NCBI GenBank assembly: GCA_027186245.1
Contig: CP114492.1
Location: forward strand, 6,894,501-6,958,500
Length of the DNA stretch: 64,000 nucleotides
Direction: 5' to 3'
DNA from: Coriaria nepalensis
Lineage: Eukaryota; Streptophyta; Magnoliopsida; Cucurbitales; Coriariaceae
The notes beneath the pieces were generated by a model. That model made no database searches, had not been told where the DNA came from, and was given only the letters and a program-made list of their open reading frames with translations. Both the position numbers and the translations under genes were made by a program. This document shows positions 52,237 to 64,000 of this stretch, piece by piece. The stretch's first letter is position 1. Every line of letters begins with the position of its first letter.

Positions 52237-54071
52237 TCAAGTACCCTGAGCCCGATGCTTGCGCAGTTTAGTAAGTATATAAGCCATGGCTACTTTGGGA
52301 CCTAGTCTAGAGGGAGCACATGAGAGGCATATGACTCCACCAACCACAAGCAAACCCTTAGCCAACACTACTTTCCTCGACAACAACCTCTTTTTCTTCT
52401 CTTCACCGTTGCTTCCTCTCCCCTCATTCTCACTTTCTGCAGATGAGCTTGCTCGAGAAATCAAGCCATCATTCAGGCCATTAAGTCCACGTGGGACCTA
52501 CACGATAGGAAAAAACGACATCAGCCCAAGAACCAACACAAATAGCTAGAAATTTAGCAAATGGATAATTAATACCTTATTGATCAAAGTGACCGCATTA
52601 GTAATGGAGCTAGTTGAATGAATATTGAGGTGGTTGATTTGAGAGTATTTCCTTAATGCAGTATCCATCTTACAGACATAGCTCCATATCCCTTTTGCAA
52701 ATGCAAGCTTTGCCATCTCCACATTCAAACCAGCATCTTCTTGGTGTATCATTTTGATCTCACATGCGTTTCTACCGGCTACTGTAATTTATAGTTTTTA
52801 TATATAACCCACTAAGGATTTTAGGAAACATTAAAGGAGTGTACATGTCAGTTTTGCCCAAAACAGAGTAGCAAATGTTTTGAAACTACTTTTCACCAAG
52901 TCATTACAGAAAGGAAGATGTAATTTACTATTAACTAACCTTTCCTGATTCTCCAACCAGATCTGAAGAACTTAACACGTACATACTTCTTCTGTAATCG
53001 TACTGAAGAATGTTCACATTCCTGGCAAGAGTCATTCCGCAGAAAAAACATAACATCAGCAATGATTAGTTAAGATAAAATCAAAAAAGGATAACCAAAT
53101 TCTCGTGCTACAGATCTCTCTAGCCAAGCATAATACAGCCCTAATCTTGGATTACATATGAAATCCATAACAACGTAGATTAAACCTTCTCCAAATTTTA
53201 ACCTGCAAATGAATGCACTAATTGCATTCAAAAGGAAAAAGGACATACCCTTGCAAAACAGTAGAATGTATTATCTTCCCCCTCCCATAATCTCCAGGCC
53301 AATACATATTCTCGAGGCGTTAACAACGGAAATTTCTTTACACTTTTACCGATTTCAACTCCACTAGTTCTATCCACCTGAATCTGCTGATGCTCAACAA
53401 GGGTCTTGTCCCACTTCTTTCTATAATCATAGTCCATGTAAAAATCTCTCAGAATTACAGGACAGCAATTTTCAAATACCGACACACTCAAGTATTTCAA
53501 GGGCCCAGCATCCTGCAATTCAAGAGCAACAGGTCGAATACATAAAAACACGATCAAATTTCTAAAAGCATTTTAACTTCAATGACTCTGCAAAGAAAAA
53601 GCCAGACCTCAGGCTTGCAGCATTTAGCTTTGTAGTAGAGAAGATTGTTCCTTTTTTCTATGACATTTTCCCATCTTTGCTGATTCTCATTGAGGTTCCC
53701 ATCTAGGTTCTCAAGTAGGAATTTTAAATCTGCATCTGATACAATCTCTGAGATTCTGCACCATATTATGGAAAATCATCATGATCTGGGGAACACCAAA
53801 TTTATCATAATTGAAAAACCCTAAGTAGCGAAGTAGGAAATTGTTATTACCGAAATTCAGGATGCGAAGAAGAAGAAGCAGAGGGATCAGCCTGGAGTAC
53901 CGATGTTCGAAAGCGAGAGGGAGAGGAGAGGATGTTCTTCTTACCAAAGAAACAGCTGCAAATCAGGATGAGAAGAAGAGCGCATATGGTGGTCCAACCA
54001 CCGTAAACATTTTCTCGCCAAAAATATTCCGATGAGCTCAGGGAAAAGACTGGCCATATATCCCTTAACAT
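52237..54071 (-). CDS. START-domain lipid-transfer protein with N- and C-terminal membrane segments (393 aa)
   Basis: There are six minus-strand exons: 54071-53851, 53755-53608, 53512-53249, 53021-52940, 52781-52576 and 52497-52237. They are in phase and give 393 residues. START domains bind a lipid in a helix-grip cavity. Seen here are an N-terminal hydrophobic anchor (about residues 27-43), a helical lead-in (VSDADLKFLLENLDG), the START core with GPLKYLSVSVFENC, FYMDYDYRKKWDK, VGKSVKKFP-like IGKSVKKFPLLTPREYVL and a later IHQEDAGLNVEMAKLAF. A Ser/Lys-rich linker and a second hydrophobic segment (LLVVGGVICLSC) close the protein. This matches the plant group of membrane-tethered START/PCTP-like proteins. 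The lipid ligand is unknown. It is divergent from the DUF1195 gene, with 1.4 kb between starts. Confidence 0.9.
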
Positions 54072-55515
54072 CAGAAACTAGTTGTCGAGTAGCTGATTTA
54101 CAAAACCGTACATGAAATCGGAAGAGGAATTCGAGGCTTTGTATGGTTAACTTGAAGAAAGTTGGAGGAAAATGTCAAGAGAAATGAAGCGAGAGAATCT
54201 GGTGAAGATGATGAACTTGAGGAGGAAGAAGGTGATAAGAACGAGTGAGAAGCAGACAGATGAGATGGATCATGGTGGGCTGGGGCCCCGGCTACGGGTC
54301 ACGTATGTGTGGGTGGGTCTTAAATTTGTCGTTATTACAATTTCAAATTTTTCGTTAAATAATATATAAACCAGTTAAATATTTATATTAATTATATTTT
54401 TAAAGAATATAAATATTTTTTATAAAAAAATTTAATAAGAGAATATTATTTATTATTTTTTAATTGGAAAAATAATTTGAGAATATATATATATATATAT
54501 AAATAAATTTAATTTTTTAAAGTGATTATTTAAATTTAAAATTTTATTTTAATTAAAATTAAACTTAAAATTAAATATAATTAATTAAAAAAATATAATA
54601 AAAAATATGATATAAAATTATTTAAATAATCATTAACTAAAATATTATATAAATTAAAATTAAATTAAATTAAATTTAAAAAAATTTATAAATAAACTGA
54701 CGTGAATACTCTTAAAATTTTATAAGCTAAAAAATGAATAGCTTTGTATCTTTTTTATTTTTGAATCTCTCCAAAAGATCAAAAAGGTGTTTTCGAGATG
54801 CCCAAAATTTGCCTACTAGAGTAGAATAATGAGAACGGTGGTTAGAATATTAGAAGCGGTGGCGGTAATAGTAATAGAGATAACAATGGTAGTATTAGTG
54901 TAAATGGTTATATTAGTGATGTTGGTGATAGTAGTTGCTATGAGAAGTATTGTTTTGGTCACTTATCGACACAACCATTTGTTGTTTCACTCGGTGCTGG
55001 GGTGGGGGGGGAAATGAAACGACGTCGTTGTGGAGTCGGCTGTCTCCCATATTTCTATTCTCCTAAAACTAAGTTTATTCGTATTTTAGTACCGTACGTT
55101 GTTCTCTACTGTACACAACCTTCTCATAAAAAGATCAACTAAGATATGATTAAAAGGTGGAGGACTAAGTTTAAATAAAATTAAAATAAGTGGGTGAGAT
55201 ATTAATTATTGAATTGATGAGTGGTTAGAAAATAGATGTTTGAATTATCGCATCTTACCTTACTTTATGAATGGATGTAACATTTTGTGAAAACCCAGCC
55301 AAAACAGGAAAAAGAAAAAAAAAAAAAGGCGCGTTGGCCGGCGAAATATGTAAATGAACTCTGACATCCTTCACTCACTCCTTTCCCTTTCCCTCCCTCC
55401 ATCCCATCCCTTCTCCGGATCAGAAAATCGTCCAAGAACGAACCATTAAGTTCCGAATAGCAGCATTGAATCATAGCGTTTCCTGATTCTGCTTCGATAA
55501 ATCTGTTTAATCGAG
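54072..55515. other. Shared upstream region of divergent START (-) and DUF1195 (+) genes
   Basis: 54072-54330 is the START-gene 5' flank. 54340-54780 is very AT-rich. 54850-54960 carries GTN/AGTR triplet-like repeats. 55020-55515 is the DUF1195 promoter and 5' UTR with C/T-rich stretches. No other gene is visible. Confidence 0.5.
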
Positions 55516-58342
55516 ATGAAGGATGATGAAGCTCTTCCAACATCAACTACGACGGCGATTTCTTCCAAGAAAGAAAGTCCGGATTCGAGCCTTTTCGGTA
55601 GAGGCCGGTACAAATTCTGGGCGCTCGCCGCCATTTTGTTGCTTGCCTTTTGGTCTATGTTCACCGGCACCGTCACTCTCCGATGGTCTGCCGACAATCT
55701 CAACCGCTTCTCCGATGACTTCGACTCACACATCCGTGACGATCTCGACGTCCTTGTGAGTCTCTCTCTGTTTCATTTTCTTCTTTTTCGTTTTTTTTTT
55801 TTTATTGGATTGGTCGGGGAATTTTTAGGAAATGGAGGAGAGGGAGAAGGTGGTGAAGCATATGTGGAACGTCTACACGAACAGCCGTCGGATCAGATTG
55901 CCACGGTTCTGGCAAGAAGCTTTTGAGGCTGCCTACGAGGACTTAACCAGTGACGTGCCTCGTGTGAGTGAGGCAGCCATTTCCGAGATTGCTAGAATGT
56001 CTGTGCGCTCCGTTAATCTTGATCCGCCTCCCTTCGACTCAACGGTTGGTATCTCTTCATCTCTTCTAGGTCTTTTCCGTTTTCCGGTGATATGGTAGCA
56101 TTTAGGTCTTTTCTGATTGCATGTCGTTAACTATTGGGAGCTGAATGGACTATTGAAACTTGAATGTGTACCATTTCATTTCCTCGATAAATGAATCGAC
56201 TATTGAAAAAAACACTTAAGAATTTTTTTTCTTCTTCATATTTAGCTCAACACGCTAGATCCCCCCACCTCTGCTATTCAATTTTGAATAAGGATGTGTA
56301 ATGTTGTTTCTTCCTATACCCTGCTTGACTGTTATGATGAATTGATCCTTTAAGCATGATGCCAAAAAGATGGTCTTTTTGGTTTGAAATGTATATAGAG
56401 CTAGGGTGCTTATTGGCTTATTAGGGAGTTGTGCAAGGGTCCATTTTGTTGAACAGTTGGCAACCGTGAGGTACCCCAGCATTATCTGGCTGATTTGATT
56501 ACTATGATAAGCATGATTCTGGCTCTTGAATTTGGCGGTAGAATGGAAACTTTGTATTAAGAGTTGTGAGATTAAAATACAAATTGATTTTGGATTTGAT
56601 TGTAATGCATAATGTAACTGCAGCCCATATCGTACCTCACGGAACCATAAAAGAAACTTATAATTAAGAAAATTCTGAGAGGGGAATATCAGGTTTTTTC
56701 TGATGTGCTGTCCATCTTGATCTTTAAACAAGATTATGGCCTTTGATATTTTTTGTTGAATTCAGTTTTTATTTCAAATGTAACTACCAAGTAACTATTT
56801 TTATTTAATTGATGTTCCTTTGTTGACCCTCTATCCTCCAGCGAAAACCCTTAATTTTTATTAATTTTTGGAATTCTGGTTGAAAATTTCTTGTCTAGCT
56901 TGCACCAAGCCCTGCAAGAATACTTGGGAGTGTATTTGTGCTTGGTTCTTCCAATAGTTTTTCCTTTGGTTAAATTACACATACCCTAGAGGTTTTGGAT
57001 AAATACAGCACGCTTGAAGAAGCCCAAATAGTTACTGATATGTCATAAGACTATCACGATTCTTCTTCCATTATTCTCTTCAATAATGATGGGAAAAAAT
57101 TCTGTGTAAGGAGGTGTCTGTTGTTTGGTAAAGGGAATAAAGTTTTTTTTTTTTTTTAACTTTCAATGTGCAAAGGAAAAAGCTGTGGCCATATTCCATT
57201 TGGAAGGAAGGCTAAGAGCATACTGTTAATTTCAGGTAGCCCAGTTAAGTAGGCGTAACTATATGGTGCAAAGCATTTAAGATCGAGTTGTCAATAGTAA
57301 AAACCTACCAACATAAGCCAAAAATATCTTTCTGATTGGAGATATCACAATCAACTCTCTCAAATAGATGACATGCTCAATATTGAGAATTTTTTTTATT
57401 TTGTTGGAAATTGAGATGGTTCCCTTGGTAGATATTGGGGTCACTGGCTGAGGCATTTCCTGAGAGTTCGATAATATTATGAGAATTTCTTGGATGGACT
57501 GTGTCTACAGTGGACCGTTCTATCTCAACCACACATAAGGTTGAGTGATGTCTGATATGATGGTGTGAAGATGACACATGCAATTGAGAATGATTGGTCC
57601 ACGGTCTACCTAAGAATTTCTCATTATCATATAGCATGTCACTAAATTATACTCCACGGTTCACTTTCTTTCTGAATAGAATGGCTGCAATTGGGCTCTT
57701 AGATTGATAAAAAGCTCACTCATTAAAGTCAATGAGCCAAGCTTTATCATATTTTCAAAAATCCAATATAAAAAATATGATACCTTGATCTAGGTGAAAT
57801 TTAACTTGCTAGGCTTGTGAGCAAACTCTTTATAGGCACATGAGCAGGCTGATTCATTTGTTCATGCAGGCAGATGTGGGTGACCTACATTTACTTAGGC
57901 AATGCATAAGGAAGAACTATTTTCTTACAACCATAGGACATGATGTAAGAAATGGAAAGAGGTGCTAGCGTATATCTAGTTACCAGTTTTTTTGTCTTCG
58001 CATCTGATTGTATTTTTGTAGTGCCCTTGTACATTGTATGAATTTCACGTGTACTTATTATGTTTACTAGTTTCTGGGACAAAATCTCCTCTTACTGCAA
58101 TTGTCATGTTTTGAGTCTGAAACATATTCAGCCATCATTTACCAGTGCAATAAAAACCAAGCCTGGAAGGCAGAAACTCCCTCTCATGTTCTTTGATTCT
58201 TGCATATTAATCTGACATTATTGATAGCAATGTTGCCATGTTTCCTCGAGTGTTCTTACAGCGGGCACGAGAATTCAGCGCAATGTTGAAGAGAGCAGAG
58301 AAAGGCAGGGAAGCGGTCACATTAGCAGGTAGCGGTCGATAA
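55516..58342 (+). CDS. DUF1195 family membrane protein (178 aa)
   Basis: There are three plus-strand exons: 55516-55755, 55829-56044 and 58262-58342. They are in phase and give 178 residues. Seen here are a Ser/Thr-rich N-terminus, the conserved GRGRYKFWALAAILLLAFWS leading into one membrane span (about residues 34-52), the VTLRWSA block and then the soluble part REKVVKHMWNVYTNSRRIRLPRFWQEAFEAAYEDL, which is strongly conserved in plants. The last exon adds a short basic tail. DUF1195 proteins are plant-specific with no established function that I know. The second intron is 2.2 kb and I see no gene inside it. A minus-strand open frame of 158 codons (56731-56255) within it lacks family features. 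Confidence 0.87.
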
Positions 58343-59026
58343 AATCAAAAGCATCCCCGATCATTCAATTCCAAGGTTTGGAAGCTTCATTTTTGGAGGT
58401 TTTTAGCTGAGTTGATCAGGTTCAAAGATGGAGTGGAGTGCTGAAATATGAAAAAGTTTTGTATGCGTAACCATATTACTCTTATTTATAATATATAATA
58501 TGTGATGCTATGTATTGTCTGATGCATTTGAATAATAGTTTTGCTACCAAAAATTATATGTTAAATTAAATTCAAACTTAGAACGATTAAATTCCAGTTT
58601 GTCTCTGAAAATGTGAACTAGCCAACGTGTTAACTTAAGCTAAACACTGATTCAAAGCTTCCTTGTTTCACGATTCATCTTGAATTTGATCACTATCTTC
58701 GTATTTTATTTAATTTTATTTATTTATTTATTTAAAATCCACTTTGAGCCAGTTGGAACTTGGAAGAGAGTTTGAGCGTTTAAATTTAACCGGTTCAAGT
58801 TTCGCAACTTGACCCGATTTAACTGTAATTTATCTTCATATTAATTAAAATTAGAAAAAAAAAATTTAAATAAACAAATAATAATATTAATGAGTGCCCT
58901 GTGACCTAATTTTATCTAAATTTTCCTTCAAGTTCGACGTGGGGCCCTTTACGGGATTCCTAGTGTACATTTCTAAGTCCTACTTTTACTCGCAGAGAGG
59001 ACAGCCAATTCCCTACCTGAGTAATA
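58343..59026. other. Spacer and pBRP 5' flank
   Basis: The stretch is AT-rich, with TTTA repeats near 58705-58733. The last 150 bp is the likely 5' UTR of pBRP. No other gene is seen. Confidence 0.5.
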
Positions 59027-61973
59027 ATGAAGTGTCCGTACTGCTCGGCCGCGCAGGGGCGGTGTACGACCACCAACTCCGGTAGGTCTATAACCGAGTG
59101 CACCTCCTGCGACCGCGTGGTCGAAGAGCGGCAATTTCAGCCCCACCACCTCTTCCACCTCCGCGCTCAAGACAACCCGCTCTGCCTCATCACCTCTGAC
59201 CTCCCCACTCTCCAACCCCACCACCACCACCCCCATAAATCCCCTCCCGCTGCTGCGGAAGACAACGATGATCCTTTCGAGCCAACGGGCTTCATCACCG
59301 CCTTCTCCACCTGGTCACTCGAACCCAGCCCACTCTTCCTCCGCTCTTGCCTTTCCTTCTCCGGTCACCTCGCCGAGCTCGAGCGAACCCTGGAAACTCC
59401 TTCTTCTTCGTCCTCCGCTTCTTCTTATTCTTCGTCGACTGTTGTGGTCGATAATCTGAGGGCTTACATGCAGATTATCGATGTGGCTTCAATTCTAGGG
59501 TTAGACTATGACATTTCTGACCACGCGTTTCAGTTATTTAGGGATTGTTGCTCGGCTACTTGCTTGAGAAATCGGAGTGTTGAGGCGCTTGCTACTGCTG
59601 CTCTTGTCCAGGCCATTAGAGAGGCTCAAGAGCCCAGGACCCTCCAGGTATCAATCAATCTATCTATCTGTCTATTAGACTCAGTTCTTGCTTAATTAAT
59701 GAATTCTTCACAATTAGACTTTGGCTGAATCCCATTAGAGCAATGAATCTAAATGTTGTGGAATTCCTCTATTTGAAGTGAATTAAGTTGTTCTTACCAT
59801 TGAACGAGGTAGATTTACGCTATTTCTACAAATTCAGTGAAAATGTAAATGAAGCCAAACTAAGCTTAAGCTCGAGTACAAAAAAATTCAAGGTTGAACT
59901 TCAGCTAAAAAGCCAAATGCTCAACTGTGCTTGAGTAGTGTTTATTTTGTTAAGCCTAGCTGAAGGTAAGTAATACTTGGCTGGGGCTGGCTTGATACAC
60001 CTGTAATTCTGAATATTAAAACTATCAAGTAATCAACATATAGCCTTCTAATGAACAGTTGAAGTTTGACCATGAAATTGAGGATGGGATTGAAGAAGTA
60101 ACAGACTTTCACAAAATCTGAGAGAATTATTAGAAAGGAAATAGAATTAGAAATCAACATATCACCTTCTAATGAACAGTTGGAGTCAAAAGAAACAAAT
60201 GCACGTCACTCTCAAAATTTCCATTCTTAAAAGGGTAAAAAATAAAATCGGTGAAAGAAAGTAGAATGAGATGTATGGGGAAAAGGTGCAGGTTGAATCA
60301 AGTACTGACAGAACTTATACTTTCTGTTTGTTGTGTCTTATTATTTTCTTTTATGGTGCATTAGGAATGAATTCTGCCTACTCCCATATCCTTGAATTTA
60401 TCTTCAAGCACGAAGGATATAAAGTGATATCTGAGTGGGATCTTTGCGTATCCGTTTCTTTGATTTGTCTAACTTGGCTTGTCTTGTGATGTAACAGGAA
60501 ATCTCGATTGCAGCCAATGTACCTCAGAAGGAGATTGGGAAGTATATCAAAATACTAGGAGAAGCTCTACAACTAAGTCAGCCCATCAACAGCAATTCCA
60601 TATCTGTCCACATGCCAAGATTCTGCACACTTCTCCAACTTAATAAATCTGCTCAGGTGCATTTTCTTTAAATAATCCACTACTTGTCCGTTAGCCAAAC
60701 CATAACATGCTCACTAAATTGGAATTATACAAAACTAACCAAGTTGACGCCAAACCAGCACATGCTCACTAAGTTGGAATTATACAAAACTAAGTTGACT
60801 ATGGTTGTCTTGATATAAACTGGTGTGTGCTAAATATAGAATTTGATATGAATTTAAGAATGGTGCTGACGACCAAATGTAACTTGAGAAGCTTTCTCAT
60901 CTCTGTACCCTCTTGTCGGAAACATATCTCAAGTCTTTTATGTGTTCTACTGGAAGTTGCTTAGGGTGCCTGTTGGTAGATATACTAAATGTCTGTTTAG
61001 GAATAGAATCCAGTTTAGACCCACAGAGTCTTAACTAAAATACACTTGGAGAAAGTCCCACAAAATCCTACTATGATTGACTCCAGTTTACTCAAATTCC
61101 AGATTCAACCAGTCGCCCAAAAGCACCTGGCTTCCTTTAGGTAAGATATTGAATTGGAATTTCAGTAGCTCTCTAAGTGAATTTAGGTAATGGCTGTAGG
61201 CTATCTGATGTTTTCAGATAGAAGTTATTTTGTTTTCCCAAATGATGAATGACTTTTCCTTGGCAATGAAATTCACAAAATCCCAGAATGTTTATACCCA
61301 TCTATATATTCTTCTCTCTCCTGATCAAACAAGCGTAAATTATCTTCAGGAACTGGCAACTCATATTGGAGAAGTTGTAATAAACAAATGCTTCTGCACA
61401 CGAAGAAACCCCATCAGCATCTCAGCTGCAGCCATATACTTAGCTTGTCAACTAGAAGACAAAAGAAAAACCCAGGCAGAGATTTGTAAGGTTACAGGTC
61501 TTACTGAAGTCACTCTCCGTAAAGTCTACAAGGAGCTTCTAGAAAACTGGGACGACTTGATTCCATCAAACTACACACCGGCCGTTCCTCCGGAAAGAGC
61601 ATTTCCCTCTACTGTAATTGCCTCTGGACGGTCAACGTCGAAAGTTGACTTTGTTGACGTGGCTGTGGCGTCTGTGGACCAAGACAAGCAAAGAGAGATT
61701 ATTAGATCAAATAAAGCAAATGAGATCTTTGATAAGAGTAGTAGTTGCACTGGCAATAACGGAAAAGTCAATTCTGGGGTGGGGGCTCCTAACCCTTTAT
61801 TGATTGGCACTGGCCCACCAGCCTTCTGGGAGGCTCCGGTTCCTCTAGGCTCTTCGGGTTTAAGGCTCGGTGGAGATGGGAATCCTAATGCTGTGAAGGT
61901 TAACGCTGATGAGGTGGGGCCTGATGGTAGTAATCAACTTCCTGGATCGGGTTCATCAAATGTTATGAGTTGA
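59027..61973 (+). CDS. PBRP: Plant-specific TFIIB-related protein pBRP (467 aa)
   Basis: There are three plus-strand exons: 59027-59647, 60498-60656 and 61350-61973. They are in phase and give 467 residues. TFIIB-like factors link promoter-bound TBP to RNA polymerase. pBRP is a plant-only branch, reported on the plastid envelope and, when stabilised, in the nucleus. Seen here are an N-terminal zinc ribbon (C3, C6, C25, C28) with GRCTTTNSGRSITEC, a linker with DPFEPTGFITAFSTWSLEPS, then two cyclin-like repeats (DHAFQLFRDCCSATCLRNRS, then IGKYIKILGEALQLSQP, then NKCFCTRRNPISISAAAIYL). A Gly/Ser/Asn-rich tail follows NYTPAVPPERAFPST. The tail (about 110 residues) is low in complexity and does not obviously match the longer, Pro-rich tail of other pBRPs. 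The core is intact. Confidence 0.94.
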
Positions 61974-62374
61974 CCAAGCAGCCTTAGAAAGCTCTTAGTG
62001 AGTCAAATTCTAAACAGCAGCAAATTTAGAAGGTTTTTAGTGTACATGATTTTTTCTTCTACGTTGTTCAGCGTTGTAAGTTCATGTAGCCAGCTTTTCA
62101 ATTTTATTTGATGTAAGAGGTTGCAATTATATATGTCCTATAGATCTTAATCTTAATCTGATGCCTGTAGTGCATTTGTGTGAGACCGGGTAGGTTAGGC
62201 CGAGCATTGTGAGCTGTGGGTCGGTTTGAGTGCACCGGGCCCCCTCCATCCATAAGAGGCCTCCAAACTAAAATCATTCTCTATTTGGGTGATCTTAAAA
62301 ATATTAAAATATGTGGATTGCTCTAACTACCGATCACCCGTATGTCTCCTTGACAGTATATCTTCATTTTCGGT

Positions 62375-62410
<36 letters not shown>

Positions 62411-63260
62411 GCCTGTAAATCATGATAGCATCTAAAGGACAAAAACACAATGATATGACTGGTCAAGAAAACAAAAGATTAAGATCTTTAATTTTCATTG
62501 AATACTTATAATAATATATAGTAAAATACTATATATAAAAAAAAGAATTGAAACTAAAAAAAATTGAAACAGTAAAAAATTCACCCAACAAAATGTTGAA
62601 TAAGAATAATAGCGTAGCGAAGATTTTACCTTTTTTTTTTTTTTTTTTTCATTTTATACATTTTCATTAAAAAAAATTTTGTATTAAAAGCGATCTTTTA
62701 ATGGTATTTTGAATCTTTTAAAAATTTCAAATATATTAATAATGTGCTCTGAAGCTTTATGAAAAAGATAAAGAATTAAGTTTTCGTAGTACTTTTGATT
62801 GTAATATTACTGAATTTTTTTCTTTGGGTTGTCTTAGAATGAGTATTAGGTTGGAACGTAGGTTTCATTCTCAAATGGATGGTACTTAGATTAAATATAG
62901 TTTTCATGGATTTATTTCTTAAGTTTAAAGCATTTTATGTTATTGTTTTGAGAAAATCTCAAGATTTAAGGGATGTAATCATAACGGATGAGTGTATACA
63001 CTCCCTATCCCCTTTGAATTTGTTTTCATAATTTTGGTTTCTAATCATGTGTTGATGCAATTTTTTTCTTTCTAACCCCTTCTTTCTTTTGATTTTTTTT
63101 TTCTTTCGTACACTCTCCATTAACTTACTTTCGAAACTTCATTTTAACTTCCATCAACGAACTCATTCAATCTCATGAACTCGTTGGAAGTCACAAACTC
63201 ATTTTCTTTCGAAAACAAACCCAGTGTATTTTGAAAACCCTCGATAGTTTGAAGTAATAT
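61974..63260. other. pBRP 3' flank and AT-rich spacer
   Basis: The pBRP 3' UTR probably extends to near 62130. 62375-62410 is a TAAC microsatellite. The rest is AT-rich, with a poly-T run near 62632-62650, and holds no gene. Confidence 0.5.
62375..62410. repeat. (TAAC)9 microsatellite
   Basis: Nine uninterrupted TAAC units lie downstream of pBRP. Confidence 0.95.
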
Positions 63261-63976
63261 GAAATATGAAATTACCGACATGTGAGATATCCGGGTCTGA
63301 GATACTCAGGCTGACATATGAGATGTCGGTCTAAGATGCATAGATCAATATGTGAAGGGGGTTCGACCCTTTGACCTTTCAACCTTCCGACCTTCCGACC
63401 TTTCGACCTTCGACCTTTCGATCATTTGACCCTATGAGCCTACGACTCATTGACCCTTCGACTCACATGTTATATAAGTTACTCTAATAGTCGAAGGGTC
63501 CTTCATAGTTCGGGGCCCTTCAACCAATAGAGTAACTCTAAGAGTCGAAGGACCCCGACTTGTGAAGTACCCTTCGAACCTTAGAGTTACTCTATGAGTC
63601 GAAGAGCCTCGATTTGTGAAAGATCTTTCGACCTTTAGAGTAACTTAAATTACATGCGAGTCGAAGGGTTGAATGATCGAAAAGTCGAAAAGTCGAAGGG
63701 TCGAAGGGTCGAAGGGTCGAAGGGTCGAAGGGTCGAATGGTCGAATGGTCGAATGGACGAAGGGTCGAAGGGTCGTAGGTTCGTTGGATCGTAGGGTCGT
63801 AGGGTCATAGAGTCGTAGGATCGTAGGGTCGTAGGGTGGAATGGTCGTAGGGTTGTAGGGTCATAGGGTCGAAGGGTTGAAAGTCGAAGCATTGAAGGTC
63901 AAAAGGTCAAAGGCCCTTCACATATCGGTATGTGCATCTCAAATCGATATCTCATATGTCAATAATTTCATATTTC
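63261..63976. repeat. Fold-back element with inner 9-bp GTCGAAGGG repeat array
   Basis: Outer inverted arms start GAAATATGAAATTA at 63261 and end as the complement at 63976. The arms share, in order, GACATRTGAGATATC, TCTRAGATGC, ATRTGTGAAGGG and TTTGACCTTT. Inside, the left part (63362-63480) is rich in GACCTTTCGAC words and the right part (63655-63890) is about 25 units of GTCGAAGGG with variants GTCGTAGGG and GTCGAATGG. An inner dyad also pairs GACTCACATGTTATATAAGTT near 63460 with the complement of 63650. The open frame across the array (LRPFDPST repeats) is an artefact. Confidence 0.8.
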
Positions 63977-64000
63977 CTACTAGTTCGAGTCATCGTTGGT

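Noticed and set aside
56255..56731. 158-residue minus-strand ORF inside the DUF1195 intron
   Set aside because: It shows no recognisable motif or splice context. Chance open frames of this size occur in long introns.
63650..63892. 80-residue LRPFDPST repeat protein on the minus strand
   Set aside because: It comes from the 9-bp satellite in the fold-back element. The period is a multiple of three, so the frame stays open by default.

Overview
The window is AT-rich nuclear DNA from a flowering plant. Multi-exon genes have GT-AG introns, and the products include plant-only families: a PERK receptor kinase, DUF1195, plant-specific TFIIB-related protein pBRP, DDM1 and a plant TauE/SafE transporter. 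Relics of CACTA, Ty1/copia and LINE elements lie between the genes. I cannot name the species. Exon models were built by hand from splice sites and reading phase. All multi-exon models except DDM1 close with a length divisible by three.

Layout. 1-11185 is gene-poor and holds an LTR-like relic, a decayed CACTA transposase piece (DUF4216) and its repeat-rich flank. 11186-14286 (-) is a small conserved membrane protein with a poly-C tract in its intron. 15019-15090 (+) is tRNA-Glu(TTC). 15524-21188 (-) is a DDM1-type SWI2/SNF2 remodeller with several apparent lesions. 24034-26564 (-) is a TauE/SafE membrane protein. 27889-33089 (-) is U1 snRNP 70K. 33640-34560 is a large imperfect inverted repeat. 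35186-37875 (-) is a PERK kinase. 40985-43587 (-) is an ANP32-like LRR/acidic protein. 45149-48195 is a retroelement graveyard (LINE on -, copia on +). 48959-51519 (+) is an ASCH-domain protein. 52237-54071 (-) is a membrane-anchored START protein. 55516-58342 (+) is a DUF1195 protein. 59027-61973 (+) is pBRP. 63261-63976 is a fold-back element filled with a 9-bp repeat.

The genes do not form a pathway. Most are housekeeping nuclear functions (chromatin, splicing, transcription) plus membrane, lipid and signalling proteins. No operon-like or defence system is visible. The most unusual object is the DDM1 locus, which combines a GT-GG intron, a one-base frameshift, a substitution of a conserved glycine and a 79-bp tandem duplication that replaces the C-terminus. 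This suggests a decaying paralogue, or local assembly error. The second is the pair of large fold-back structures.
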